Source: Coniferiporia sulphurascens
Lineage: Eukaryota > Basidiomycota > Agaricomycetes > Hymenochaetales > Hymenochaetaceae
DNA length: 64,000 nt
Direction: 5' to 3'
NCBI GenBank assembly: GCA_002794785.1
Contig: NBBA01000002.1
Span: forward strand, 1,922,001-1,986,000
Shown here: piece after piece, positions 11,964-23,626 of the stretch
Numbering within the stretch: the stretch's first letter is position 1
Layout: each line of letters opens with the position of its first letter
Position numbers and translations under genes: made by a program
Notes under the pieces: model-generated
What the model was told of the DNA's origin: nothing
Databases searched by the model: none
What the model saw: the letters and a program-made list of their open reading frames with translations, nothing else

Positions 11964-12644
11964 ATGTCCAACCGGGACATGCTCATCTTTGAGACCTTTG
12001 AGAATCCTTCGACTTACCTGAGCGGCGAGCTTTCGGACGAAGGTTCGCACTATACTAATATGCGATAAGACATTTGTCGGACGTTCCTAGAACTCGAGAT
12101 ACCCGCGCATGAGGTACCTCCAAATCCTGACGACTCGGACAGTGCGTGCTGCGTCCACTCAACTTATACTTAGCAGTCCTTCATGTTCTGTTCCGTACTA
12201 GTCCTTCCATCCCAGGTGCATCCCTCATATCCGTACGGCAACCCGACGAATCTCAAGCATCCTGCTGCCCGGCCACGCAAGCCAACAGACCTCTCCTCGC
12301 GTGCGCTCTTTGCAGACCTTGCATACGCAGGTGGTGGCGCAAACGGCGCCCTGCGATGGCGTGACCTAGCTCTGGACCGCCTACTCCCTATTGACCGCGA
12401 AAAGGAAGAGGCTGCGCGTGCAGCACTCGCGCGCAAAATGGCTAGTGGAGCAAGCCAGAATAACAACCCCGCCGCGGGCCAGCCGCATGTACAACCGGCC
12501 CAGCCGGGGCAACAGCTTGGCGAAAGTGAAGAAGACGAGGGGGAAGAAGATAGTGACGATATGGGGAGTGGAAGTGTGGAGGACGAGGATGACGACGAAA
12601 ACGAGAATTCCGAAAACTTTGAAGCCAGTTATGATGATGATTGA
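11964..12644 (+). CDS. Small protein with acidic C-terminal tail (possible APC15/Mnd2-like)
   Basis: Three exons fit in phase: 11964-12042, 12091-12141 and 12202-12644; the first intron contains a clean branch-like CTAAT. The product (about 190 residues) reads MSNRDMLIFETFENPSTYLS ... ELEIPAHEVPPNPDDSDILPSQVHPSYPYGNP, then RWRDLALDRLLPIDREKEEA, a Gln/Pro-rich linker, and a long Asp/Glu run to the stop. Short length, an LLPI block and an acidic tail recall Apc15/Mnd2 of the anaphase-promoting complex, but this is a weak resemblance and I give no symbol. It ends 77 bases from the Rrp4 stop, in convergent orientation. Confidence 0.7.
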
Positions 12645-12721
12645 TTCCTTTTGTCTGTGCCTATTATTACAAAAGAATGTTGTACTTGGTCTTACTGTAT
12701 GTCTGCGCGTTACAATAATCA

Positions 12722-14245
12722 TTACATAATAGCCCGGGCGGAAGCGGCATACACCAGCGCCTCCGCATTTTCCTCCTTTAGCAGATCTTGAATGCTACAT
12801 TCAGAGCCCTGTTCAACAGCCCACTCGTATGCATCAGCGAGCACAACATCTGTCATCGGCACAAAGTGCGTCGCCAGGACACGGATGATATTGCCTACTC
12901 GAGCAATCGCCGCACGCGTTGCGTCGTCAATATCCTGCAATCTCGATGAGCAATCGAGCGTGTAGTGGGTACATGTGATTCTCACATCATTTTGGTTTGA
13001 ATACACTGCTTCGGCGTCAAACCCTTCCTCCCCCTCACGCTCGCTTTCTCGTACATGCTTACTCACCCATATGTATCCGTTTAGGCCGAGGATAAGGTCC
13101 ACACCACATGGCAGTGAGATAAAATGACTTTTTAGGCGGCGAATAAGAATGGGCGGTACAGTAATGAGTTGTCCGTTCCGAAGCTGTTTTCCCAACACGA
13201 AAAACTTAGATAAAAAAAGGTCGTTTGACATCATACACATACCTTGCCGTATTTTAGTGACCGAGTATGTAACGACATGGCACCGTCTGAGAAGAAAGCT
13301 TGTACCTCCGCAACGAGGAGGTCCCCCTCTTCAAAGAACGTCCGCATCTGTAGTTCATCACTTTCGAGTTTTCGGCGCTACCATAGTAAGGCGACGGCGG
13401 AGGTAAGGACATCAAGTTTAGACAGGAGTTGAATTACACAGATCAAGATCCAGGTAACTTTCCACGAGAAATACGGACACTTACTTGTACACCCCCAGGT
13501 AGATTGACAGAGGAGAGCATCAGTACGGCATCTTGCCGTGCGTTGGCATCAACTTTCCATCTCCGTGCAGCAACCTTTATTCCGTGAATGGATTGCACAT
13601 AGTAAGCAGGTGAAACGCCGTGAGACGCTTGCAAAGCACCTCTGTAATTCTCCCAACGACGAGATCCCCGACCTCCGGGTTGTATCTGGTGACATGAAAC
13701 GCGAGCAAATTCAAGTGGTAAGTGCGAAGAAGCGCGTCGGCGAAGTGCGAGGGACGAGATCAGTCGGAGGGATGTTGCCGGGTAGTAACGCAACAGGCAG
13801 GTACATTTGTCGAGGTGTATAAGGGACAAAGAAGTCTGACAAAGTTCAGACACCCGTCAACAGGTCAGAAAGAGGGGTGGGGAAAGTACGCGCCTTGCTC
13901 GGAGTGTTCGAACGGTCACCAGCTTGTTGACTCGTTCGATGGTGCCTGCGACAGATGCAACAACCTCATCGCCGTCCACATACGTCCCGTGACCTCTGCA
14001 CAAAAGAGACGCCTCAGGAGAAGCCAGAGATTCTCGCAGGATGCCCGAACGCACCGCATAAAAGCTTGCGACGAAGTTAAGGGCACTCCCGGTGAGGTGA
14101 GTTTCACATTCGCCCCATCAGACTCAAATTCATCTCCATCATCCAGACCACCCATGAGCGCGTCCTCTTCGACATCCGGGTGGTGTTTTGTGCGCTCGTA
14201 CTCGCCACCAACATCCTGCGACGGGAAGGATGTAAAAGTGTACAT
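12722..14245 (-). CDS. RRP4: Exosome complex RNA-binding subunit Rrp4
   Basis: Cap subunit of the 3'-5' RNA exosome, with S1 and KH folds that guide RNA into the core; acts in nucleus and cytoplasm. Order on the minus strand: an acidic N-terminus ([14 protein letters not shown]), [15 protein letters not shown] spliced to [32 protein letters not shown], then the S1 region [40 protein letters not shown], followed by [20 protein letters not shown] and [11 protein letters not shown]. The KH-like part gives [20 protein letters not shown] and [11 protein letters not shown]. The product ends ASARAIM at 12722. Several short introns (for example after AFMR and after ITEV) are needed. The start at 14245 is the best upstream Met; the internal Met at MGGLDD is an alternative. 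Conserved blocks make the identity firm. Confidence 0.92.
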
Positions 14246-17200
14246 CGCTGCAAAGTGTAAAACGCACGCCGCATGCCGGCACCGGGTTCCTTTCGGTGTC
14301 TTTTGGGTTGCCGGAAATGCTCGGTCCGCTTATTTTATGAAAGTTACAAAACCGTTGACATGGAGTTGTGGCTTTCATTCCAGTTTCGCTAGCTATCGGT
14401 ATCACGTCCACCTGCGACAACTAACTCACCTGCTTTCTGCTCCATATGCCTTAATTAATCTCTCACGCATATACTCGGCGGATTGGAGAGAAAACATGAA
14501 GTGGCCCGGGATAGAAGGGTGTCAGCTCGCACTGCCTACCGACGGTACAAGATCGCTGATTACACTCTCTCGATATAATGTATTTGCATGCCTCAAGTCT
14601 ATTTCACATGGCACATATGTTGCATACACACACTTGTTCCGGCCTCATGTCTGCTGGTCTCGTGTGTCGTCATTTGATCCGGCGGCGTTGCAAGTCAGGA
14701 AGTGTCGCTAATAGCGATGCTAAGCTGAGGGATTTCTGCTGGTAGTGCGGGCGGACCTTTCAAAAGCTAAAGGATTCACCGTTCCATATTGACATCAAGG
14801 CCCGGAGAGAATCAGACATAGAGTCTGGAGGTTCCGAGCTGCAGACTTCATACAGATCCCACAACAAATCCAATAGTGCTTTAGTATGTTGAACGGCTGC
14901 TTACCACTCTTGCAAAAAGGGCAATAGTGGGATGATTAAAACTATGTTCAAGTTGCTTTGACGAAGCGTTTGTGTCTGCGCAAACGAGGCTCGCGGCTGT
15001 TTCCGATCACGTGACCGGGGCCACCCGAACCGCGATATCCACTCAGTTCAAAGTGGAACCGTGATGTCGGCCGCAGCACAAGATGCCCGCATACATAGCA
15101 ACTGGAACTTGGAAACATATTCGAAGCTCAATGAGAAGGTGCAATCAAGAGTCTCAGCCCGTTTTAGATGATACTGGTATCTCTGCGCAGAACTCTTTGC
15201 ATACTATCTTAAGCGACGCCATGCTCCCGGACTACTCCACTACAACCAAAATTTGAAACCTCTATCATTTCACAACCTTAACAGCTTAGAAAGGAAGATA
15301 ACTTTGACCAAAAGTCTCGTTTCGCAAAGGCGCCTCCCCGGCACTTATCTGTTCCCGAAAGTTCTCGTGGGGCGAGTCTCGCTACCGCGATCTGGCCTGC
15401 CGAACAGCAGGGCTCCTGATGCAGGCGTCAGCTACTCGTTCGGCAACGAAATTGCTGAACTAGCTTGGCGCCTACTTGTTCTTTACTAGATCTTCCGTCC
15501 TAAACTCTTGCTGTTGTCATTGACGTCGACTACGGGTCCAGTAAACCCTTACCCAAGGTTTGTTCTCGATTTTATCCCAACTCGTTCCGATTGCATACAA
15601 ATGGGTTGTGGGGTTCCTTAGACCGTAAGTAGATCCTCTAAAGCCGCATTTTCTTGCACACTCATTCGGGTATCGAAGGCGATGGAGAATGGCATCAGAA
15701 GTGCCCACCCACACGCCCTTGCTTCAGATGTTTTCGTCGTATTGGTCATAGAGTTGTCGCAGAGGTTGTCACGGCAATCATGCGGGAACATACAGTGTTG
15801 TCAAAAAGCGGAAGAACGTAAACAATTCAAAAAGTTAACCACTAAAACTTCCGTTTTGATTTCTAGCTCCTTCGGCAGCCTTCCGAACTGTCGCAGTCGC
15901 TTCTGTCTTGGGGACTTGTTCGTGGCGCTAACGTCTGAATCAACCGACCTTATCTTCCTGACCCTACCAACCTAACCAAGTACATGGCTGTTGAGTCTTC
16001 ACACGGATTACTTACCCCGTCTTCACTATTGATCAACACTTTTCTTCCGTCCAGCGCATGCCGACGCTAATGGCAAATATCCGAGGCTTCCCACGTGCGA
16101 AATTCGCAGACTGTCTCGCACTCCAAGGTGATTGTGTACCTGCCTTTTCTTAATTGAGGGATCCAAAGCGGGAAGAAGCTTAGGCTCTATCTTAGAGCCT
16201 AAAGGAGTTGAAGCAAGTGCCTTACTGTAAGTAAAGTGGCATGTATGCTGCGGGCATGGATTCCCCCTTCCCCTTGATATACACATACCTCGGTGTTTGG
16301 TTCTGACCTCAGACATCCTTCTTCACGTGTTGTTGCTTTTCAAACGGCGGCTGACAGTCTGGCAGGCCTGTGCGTGGCTTGCAACTTGTGACATTTGCCA
16401 CAATTGGGAAGCCTGGCCGTAAGCGAAGTGCCGCAAATGTAAATTCCGTGATCATATGTGCGAGCGTTCATGTCGTGGAATTTGATTAATGGCTCGGTAC
16501 CTACGACCCCTTGGCAAAGGAGTTTCGGGTCGACACACCCGGGGGCCGCGTCGAAACTCGGACACTGTTCACCCCTGTCTATTCTAATTTTTGATGCTTA
16601 AAATGTGGGTGTTCAGGTACAGGGTAATTCTCTGACACCTAGGGCGTGATAGAGACTTTTGCTCATATCAAATCCACAAACTGCCGTTCCTGGAATGATC
16701 CCAGGGTGTGCAGTTTGATGACAAATCAGATCGCCGCCGGCATCTCCTGCCAGGTACAGTACATGCTGTAGTTAAAAAACGTGGAGTAGAACAGCGTGCA
16801 CATTACATTACAAGCACCGACGAGCTCGGAGTGGTCCGAGTATTTTTTGTGTTTGCAGCAGGGACGTCCCTGATTGGTGTGCCGAAGTGTTAGAACACCC
16901 ACGATGAAGGCGTCTCCGAGGTTTGATGTGATCGACGTCTGCGAAGTCGGCGAGAAGCACAGCTGCAGTGCGCGCGCCTCCGTTCCGTCCCTCAATAATG
17001 GTGGTACTTTGCGGAACGGCGCGCACGCCTCGAGCCCTGTTTCTCCTTCCGCGTCTGGCTTTCTTAACTCGTCCCCCGTCTCCGTCCCCGTCTTTTACGG
17101 CGACTCAGGCACGCCACCGTGACCGGGCCACCCGCGGCTCATCCTCCCCCCTTCGACGGGGCAGCGGACGTCCCTTTTTTCGCCCCTTCCGCCTCGGATT

Positions 17201-18410
17201 TCCCGAGCTGCTTTCGATAAATGCGCGAGCGACCCGTGTGTTTTTTTCTCTTTCGGCTCGTGTAATTTTCCCTGGCACAAGCTCGAAATTAAGACGTAAT
17301 CCTGTTCACAACGCCGCGTTCGTTTCGGCCTCCCATGCACCCTCGAGTGCCCGTGGCTTTACTCACGGATCTACGCCAGTACGCTTTTGTGTTTTTCTCC
17401 GGTGCCTTATCTGGGAAATAGGCAGTGCAACAGCTCCTTAACGCCAGCGGCTCTGTGGCGACCGTTCCTTATCTCAATGAAATCCTCCTGCCGCCCTGGG
17501 GCTGCCAGCCCGCTCCAATGTCGGAAACATGCAGCCGAATCGCGCAGCAAAGTGACTTCTTCATGGGGAACGGGTGCTGGTAATTTTTCTTCTGATCGTC
17601 CTAACCAGGTGTAGAACAACCATTACGTTGCCGGTATTGAGGAAAGATATCCAAAAGCCATACTCAAAATCTCAGACACAACAGGTATGAGGACTACAGC
17701 AGTTTATATGCATATTAATGAACATATATTAAGACGGGGGCGTGAACCTCTACTTGTAATCGAGATACTTGAACAAACAATTCTAATAATTTAGAGAGTA
17801 CGAGTGACCAGAAGAGATATTTTCTACTGGAGTTCGATGAGAAAGAACTAAGGGTGTGCGATATATTAGTCAAGACAATAAATTCAATAGTTATGCGGAA
17901 AGCGGTGTGCGAAGTGCGCGGCAAGAACGTACGATACAACTTTGATGCGTGAAAACAGAGGGTGGAGGACAGGTCAGAAATTAATGTTTGGACCGGAGTT
18001 AGTATCCATGGGAATGAATGACGATAGCGAGCGAAGATTGTGATGCGACGATTGATGCAAATGCGAGTGACAAGACAGAACGGGACAGAATCGGATCTAC
18101 AGGAGGAATGATGAGCTCTCGCTTATCGACGTACTAAGGAACGACGGGACCTACCGGCACGTGGTGACTTTTCTCTGTCCGTCAGTGCTAATTTTGTGGA
18201 AATTTTTTTTTTTGAGTTTTCTTCGTCGATTTTGAGCGTTCTGGACCTTCACGACAGTGGGGTTGAAGGCTCCAAGAGTGCTTGCAGAAGACCGCATTCA
18301 CTTCCCATCCCATTCCCCCCCTGACGCATAACGCAACGTTCGCCTCCTCACAATCCGAGCGTACCGCTGCCTGGAAGCCTTCATCGGCAGCGACGGCACG
18401 ACGGTCTCCG
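14246..18410. other. Gene-poor stretch of about 4.2 kb
   Basis: No conserved protein, tRNA or rRNA could be recognised. Several frames of 60-160 codons exist (for example 15253-15489, 16874-17122 and 16968-17441 plus), but they overlap one another in different frames and are of low complexity. Bases 17040-17420 are strongly pyrimidine-rich on the plus strand, like a fungal promoter or leader without a gene. Bases 17640-18180 are purine- and AT-rich and probably include the 3' UTR of the MYND gene. No target duplications or long terminal repeats were seen. Confidence 0.35.
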
Positions 18411-19295
18411 TCACTTAAACGCAAGGAAGTACGCCGAAAGCGCAGGAAGGTCGTTTGTACTTGCGTCGGAGTAACTTTGGCGGCGAGATCCGTTGAACTT
18501 AAGCACGACCACTGGACCAGGCCAATGCCGGGCCGCCGCTCCGGACGTGATGCGATAGATGGCGCGGTTAACGGGCGTGCCGCGTTGTAGTGCAAGGGGG
18601 CAATAGAAGATGTGCAGCGGAAAGCGCAGGGGTTCGCCGTTGAGCCCTTGCGTGAGCACCAGCGCTTGTGGCTGTGTTTCTTGGAAGTACTCGCTGACGA
18701 GAGGTGTCGGACACGAGCTTGAATGGGACTTGCGCGTCAATTGGCAGTTAATGTTGATGACTTGCGGGCGCTCTATAGGCATTTGGATTAGAATGAATAT
18801 CATTGATACACCGAAAGCGATGAGATGCGCACCTTGGTTTGGCAGGAAGAGGATAGCGGAAACAGTCATCACTTCCGGTGCGGCGGGGGGCGTCTGAATA
18901 ACTACATGGGATGACGGCGGCATCGACGGTGCGGCCATACATTCTTTGCGGTGACGAGGCCAGTCCTGTGTGGTCGAAGAGGAAGAGGAATGAAACGCGT
19001 TAGCGACCAGATAGCCTTTGCGACCCTGAACGGGAACGGAATATGCACTGACACTTTCGAGGTGCTCTGGACTACAATACCAAGCAAACTGACAGCGACT
19101 GCACCACATCGAGGTTGGGCGACAGCACACCGTGCAGGGGTGGTGAATCATGGATGAAGAACTGGTGGTAACGTTCATGGCGGGGTTTGGTGTGGTCAAT
19201 GACGACGACGGGAGGGAGCTGGGTGGTTGCGTGAAGAAATACTCGCCAGAGGCAGAGGGGGAGTGCAAAGCTAGGAGGTGGGTCTGATGCAGCAC
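18411..19295 (-). CDS. MYND zinc-finger protein
   Basis: Protein with an N-terminal MYND finger, a zinc-binding protein-protein interaction module. Visible ligands: CTVCCRPTSMWCSRCQFAWY, then C in YCSPEHLES; an intron with donor GTCAGT removes frame noise and joins DWPRHRKEC, completing the C...C-H-C pattern. A second intron (GTGCGC...TATAG) joins LPNQ to ERPQVININCQ. The C-terminal half (EPLRFPLHIFYCPLALQRGT, GPVVVLKFNGSRRQSYSDAS, NDLPALSAYFLAFK) is of the kind found in agaricomycete MYND proteins of unknown function. The reading frame is open from 19295; the internal Met before NVTTSSSS is an alternative start. Target unknown. Confidence 0.82.
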   Translation of the reverse strand: MLHQTHLLALHSPSASGEYFFTQPPSSLPSSSLTTPNPAMNVTTSSSSMIHHPCTVCCRPTSMWCSRCQFAWYCSPEHLESVSAYSVPVQGRKGYLVANAFHSSSSSTTQDWPRHRKECMAAPSMPPSSHVVIQTPPAAPEVMTVSAILFLPNQGAHLIAFGVSMIFILIQMPIERPQVININCQLTRKSHSSSCPTPLVSEYFQETQPQALVLTQGLNGEPLRFPLHIFYCPLALQRGTPVNRAIYRITSGAAARHWPGPVVVLKFNGSRRQSYSDASTNDLPALSAYFLAFK

Positions 19296-19539
19296 TCAGC
19301 CGCCACGAACGCGGGTTTATATGTCCACCATGAATGCAAGGAGGAAGAGATCAAAATGGCACGTAAGGCCATTGTAGGACCAATTCCGACCACTGAGGCC
19401 TTCGCGCCCAAGTCCCGATCTTGCAAAAAATGAGATAGCCGGGATTATGCGAGATCAAGATAATGGTAAGCGACTCAGGAACACCCCCAGACGTACTTAT
19501 GTTTGTCGGTTTTATTATTGGTGGCTTAGTCAACCCGCA
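19296..19539. other. Flank of the MYND gene
   Basis: Upstream region of the MYND gene; no feature seen apart from AT-rich patches. Confidence 0.35.
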
Positions 19540-20140
19540 TCAACGGCTTGCCAGTGGGAAACAGTGGTAAGGAGGCAACGGGCCCAATTGATTCCATACA
19601 CCAGTTAGGCGACAGGTGACGCGCGCGCGCTCCAGCCACTGGTCCCGCAACGGCTCGGAGGTGGAGAATCGCGAACGCACGAGCCATCCTGCAGACAGGC
19701 CGACGAGAAGACATAACGTGAACCGGTTCTCGACACGTCGGGGTAAGTGGAAGCCGTGACGCCATCTAGAGTAGACGCAACCGCTGCACAGCTGGTCGCT
19801 GACTTCAAAAGGGACCTGAAGCTGATGGCTGTCGTCAAGTATCAGTCCCTTTTCTGGCCAAAGCCCGTCTTGTGCGTGCATAGCCCGCGCCCGAAGGCTG
19901 TAGGCCTCTCGAGACCGGGCGACTGCCTCTTCTGACCGGGCCAAACGCGAGAGATGTACGCGTGTGTTGACATCGCCAATGGACGAGCCCACTGGAGATG
20001 ACGAGGATAGACGAATCGGACCGTGATGCATGATCGACAGAGTGCCGAGTCCCGCGATACTGCCTCCGAATCGCAGCCCACGACGGCGGCGCCATCGCAG
20101 CGGACGACGTGGGGGAGGGACGGCGGGCTGCGTTAGAGCG
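19540..20140 (-). CDS. Uncertain open frame with one hydrophobic segment
   Basis: A minus frame stays open from about 20140 to the stop at 19540, with a Met at 20031 (163 codons). Upstream of that Met the same frame continues through a Gly/Arg-rich stretch (GLRFGGSIAGLGTLSIM). Later it reads LILDDSHQLQVPFEVSDQLC and a membrane-like segment FTLCLLVGLSAGWLV. Composition looks more protein-like than the neighbouring frames, but no family is recognised and the GC-rich DNA also leaves other frames open. It may be an exon of a small membrane protein or chance. Confidence 0.25.
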
Positions 20141-21064
20141 GACGTCTTGCCACTGTGACCACGTATACGATATTGTATATTTATTAGTATAATTAAATAA
20201 TATTTTATCCATATCCATATATTTGGATGGCGCAGGACTTCGACTTCTCGAGGCCAAGAATACTTCTACGCCGATCCCGGGATTTGATGAGAAAGAATTC
20301 GTACGCTGGAATACTGAAACGCCGGTTCTGTATTCGTACGTATTTACGATGCAATACCTACGTTTTCGGCCAGCCGAGCGCGACTCGCAACCTCGCCACC
20401 GCCTACGCCACGGTCGCTTTCATGTGCCACCGCCCATCGTAATATCCCAGAGACTAGCTGATTGCCTCGCCTCTGATCAGCATACATACTGTTTATATGT
20501 CAGTCCGTCGTGCAGCTTCCCCGATGCCGACTTGCTGATTAACACGTATTGCACGGCGACTGAATAGAGTCGAGTCCGTTCCCGAGCTCGGTTCGGCTGT
20601 GGTGGACAATCCAATTCTAGTCCCGCGAAGAATAGCACGCGCGAGTCGGAGCATCGCTATCGGCGCAGCTCGTCAGTCCCGCGCGGGCTCGGACTCGGAC
20701 TCGGGGGCGAGTGAATCCACTAGAAGGGGTCGAGTGCGGTAAATAGATTTCCAGGACCAGACAAACTTGACGAGTAAATGTGCCTGAAGGCAGAGATTGG
20801 GCGCAGTTTGCTTTTGACTCGCGAGGAGTTGCGTAGTACCTGCGGCGACATGCACGGTTGTATTTGCTCGTCGCCCGTAGTACCGGGAGTGACAGCCGGG
20901 CCAGCGCCTCGCAGCTGAGATGTCACCCCGTACAAATCGGGATGTCTTTCACCGCTTCCGGATCGCATTTTTGTCACGTTCTTTGTCACACTCTTGCTGT
21001 TTTCGTTCTTGCGTCAAGTAGGTACAGCTCGAACGTGTTTCGAGCTCTGTCAACAACCATAATC
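20141..21064. other. Intergenic region upstream of Y14
   Basis: Starts with an AT-rich block (about 20160-20222). Two overlapping plus frames at 20223-20567 and 20227-20442 compete with each other and match nothing known. The last 120 bases before 21065 are a plausible promoter and leader for the Y14 gene. Confidence 0.35.
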
Positions 21065-22142
21065 ATGTCCGACGATGAAATGAACATTGATGATGGTGGG
21101 TCTCCAGTAGCACGAAAAAGTTGTCTTCTAACTGTTGCGCTCGCTTAGCTGGAGGCGTCGTTCGTCGCCGAGGACGCGGATTCTTGAACACTGGCGGTGG
21201 GTCTTGTATCTTAGCATACACAGCCCGGTACACCAACAATACTCATCTTACTTCCCCCGGATGCAATCTCTCGTACACGCTTTATCATCTCTACCGCGGA
21301 ACCGACCGCTATAATTCTGTACGTCATCGGGTCGGGCCTTACCGTCTGTTTTGATCTTGTGGACATGGATCGGGAATGTCAAACGCTGTGTTCACGGCTC
21401 CCCTGCTGCGCGAAAACGCTGGCAAATCTACAGGCGATGACGCTGCGGTCACCGCGGAGCCAACATACGATAGAGTTGAACCTGCGGCAACAAGCAATGC
21501 AGCAGACACAAAGGCGGCGCGGTGTGAGCAAATCATACATTCCCAGACTCTTTGCAACGCGCCGCTGATGCAACCATTTCTGACTCCCTCTTTCCCAATG
21601 TGCGCTTACGATGGCCTTTTCCGTTACCGGGTACTCGTCAACTGGCACACTTTATCTTTTTCCCCGCGCTTGAAATCTGATTCACGTGTTTCGTCTTCGC
21701 GCCATCGGTGACGGGCGCACTGGTTTCCTGCGGTCGTGGAAATTAGCTGTGGAGGGATGGATAGTGCTCGTGACTAATGTGCACGAGGAAGCCACGGAAG
21801 ACGACGTAACGGAAAAATTTGCCGAGTACGGGGAGATTAAGAATCTACATATGAATCTTGACCGGCGGACAGGCTATGTAAAGGTAAACTCCTTTCGAAT
21901 TGTGTCTCACCATTTCGGACCTCACTCTTTATTAATTGTATATATAGGGATACGCGCTCGTTGAATACGAGACGCATGCAGAGGCAAAAGCGGCGATAGA
22001 CAATGCTAACGGGTCGACTCTACTCGAGCAGGTGCTGGAATGCGACTTTGCATTTGTGCGCCCTCCACCTTCTGGACCGAAGCAGGGTGGACGAGGGCGG
22101 GGTGGTCGGGCACGAAGTGCTAGCCCGGGAAGAAGGCGATAG
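21065..22142 (+). CDS. Exon-junction complex RNA-binding protein Y14 (RBM8A)
   Basis: Core exon-junction complex protein that pairs with Mago on spliced mRNA and acts in mRNA export, translation and nonsense-mediated decay. The first exon is short ([10 protein letters not shown]), then [31 protein letters not shown], and the [87 protein letters not shown]. The C-terminus is an RG/RS tail ([18 protein letters not shown]) like that of Y14 proteins, where it is a phosphorylation site. At least four introns, including one between YVK and GYALVEY. The RRM and tail are nearly full length, so the gene looks intact. Confidence 0.92.
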
Positions 22143-22401
22143 AGGATGCGAAGGAGTTGTTAACGTTCCAACTTTGCGTATGATGTTGTACTTGTCGTAT
22201 TGATTTTTGAGCCTGAATTCCGTATTTTCTTGCCATGCCCGTTTAATTTTGTGCCTTGTGAGCTTTGGTTATGGCGTGACGAAATATGTCACGCCGTTCG
22301 AGTTCGTAACCAGCGTGCGCCTTGTCTTTGCTCCTCGCGCTCAACGCCAACCGCCGCCAGTGCATCCGTGTTAGGCACCGAAATAATCACAACAACCCGC
22401 T

Positions 22402-23626
22402 ATGGCTCACGTTGAGGAAGCAGATGATTCTGCAGTCGATTCCGGCGACGTTTCAAAGCCCAAGTCCAAGTCTTCGTCGGCCGGCGAGCGATCAACATCA
22501 AAGAACAAGTCCGCTGCGGCGGCGCGTGAGTCCGACTCAGAGGACACAAGCGGGAAGGGCGATGATGAGGACGAGGAGGAGTATGAGATTGAGGCTATCA
22601 TTGATGCGAGAAGGGGCAAATTCAAACCTGTGCGTGCGCGTTCAATTTACTTTTTTCGTATCCAGTTTCGGGGCATGTGGGCGCGAAGACGCGTCGCGAC
22701 ACGTAGCTCCTTGTCAAGTTTTTTCAGATTTACTGGCGCAAGTCCTAACGCGTTTAGATTAGGGTGAATATGGTTATCTCGTGAAGTGGAAGGGCTACGG
22801 TCCAGAGCACAATAGCTGGGTTTCGGAGAAGGACGCAGAGTGAGTGGTTTTCGTTATCATCCTTTTCCACACATACTCACAGAGTGTGCCCTTCGGGCGA
22901 TATCCAGGAATGCGAAGGAGCTCATCGATGATTACTTCCGGAAGAGAAGTAAAGGAAGCACCCCCAGCAAACCCCGTGGGAGGCCGTCGAAAGGCGCAAG
23001 TGAAAAAGACAGCAGACCAAGTCCAGCAACAAGTGCAGCCGTGTCGGCTGCGAAGCGTGGGCGAGGGAAAGGCCAGGGGAAGGCATCGGTGTCCGATGAC
23101 CAGGCCTCCGAAGATGAGGACGTGCCAAAATCGAAGAAAAAGGCGCGGGTGGGCTCAAGCGCAAACGGGTCCGCTAAACGGAGTTCGCTGGCAGCTCTAG
23201 ACAAGTCAGACGAAGATGGAGACGTTGTGATGGACGATGCGAACGGAGTTGAGATGGAGAGTGCCGACGCACGTCCTTATACGACAATGAAGGAACTAAG
23301 GCTTTCATCGGTAAAGAATTGGGAGGACCACGTCAAGCAAGTAAATACGGTCGAACGCTCTAAGGAGGGACTTATGGTGTTTTTTGAAACGTACGTCTAT
23401 TGCTCTGACTCGCAAATTCGTGTAATGCTTTACTTCCTATCATACAGTACGGGCAACAAATACGTTCGTGAACCCTCCTCAATATGCGCGAAGCGTTTCC
23501 CTCAAAAGGTGCCGCATCCCACGAGTTTTCCTGCCTGTACCCGACTAAATGACCCATCCGTAGCTTATTCAATTTTACGAGGAACATCTTAGGTGGAAGA
23601 TGGCCGAGGACGATGCCGACTCCTGA
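22402..23626 (+). CDS. HP1-type heterochromatin protein (chromo and chromo-shadow domains)
   Basis: Reader of histone H3 lysine-9 methylation. After an acidic Ser/Lys-rich N-terminus (residues 1-55) comes the chromodomain: EEYEIEAIIDARRG, an intron, then EYGYLVKWKGYGPEHNSWVS and NAKELIDDYFRKR; aromatic residues of the methyl-lysine cage are present (Y, W, and W of NSWVS). A hinge rich in Lys/Ser with a KSKKKAR patch follows. The chromo-shadow domain starts at KELRLSSVKNWEDHVKQVNT and VERSKEGLMVFFET, and after introns ends IQFYEEHLRWKMAEDDADS. The true stop at 23624-23626 lies beyond a final intron near 23508-23560. It starts 259 bases after the Y14 stop on the same strand. Confidence 0.92.

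Noticed and set aside
12183..12644. Start of the acidic-tailed gene at 12183
   Set aside because: The upstream exons 11964-12042 and 12091-12141 join in phase through good splice sites, so the Met at 12183 lies in an intron.
13722..14711. Plus-strand frame of 329 codons
   Set aside because: It runs antisense to the conserved exons of Rrp4 and shows no family features.
16968..17441. Plus-strand frame of 157 codons
   Set aside because: Low-complexity Ser/Pro/Arg composition from pyrimidine-rich DNA; no conserved block.
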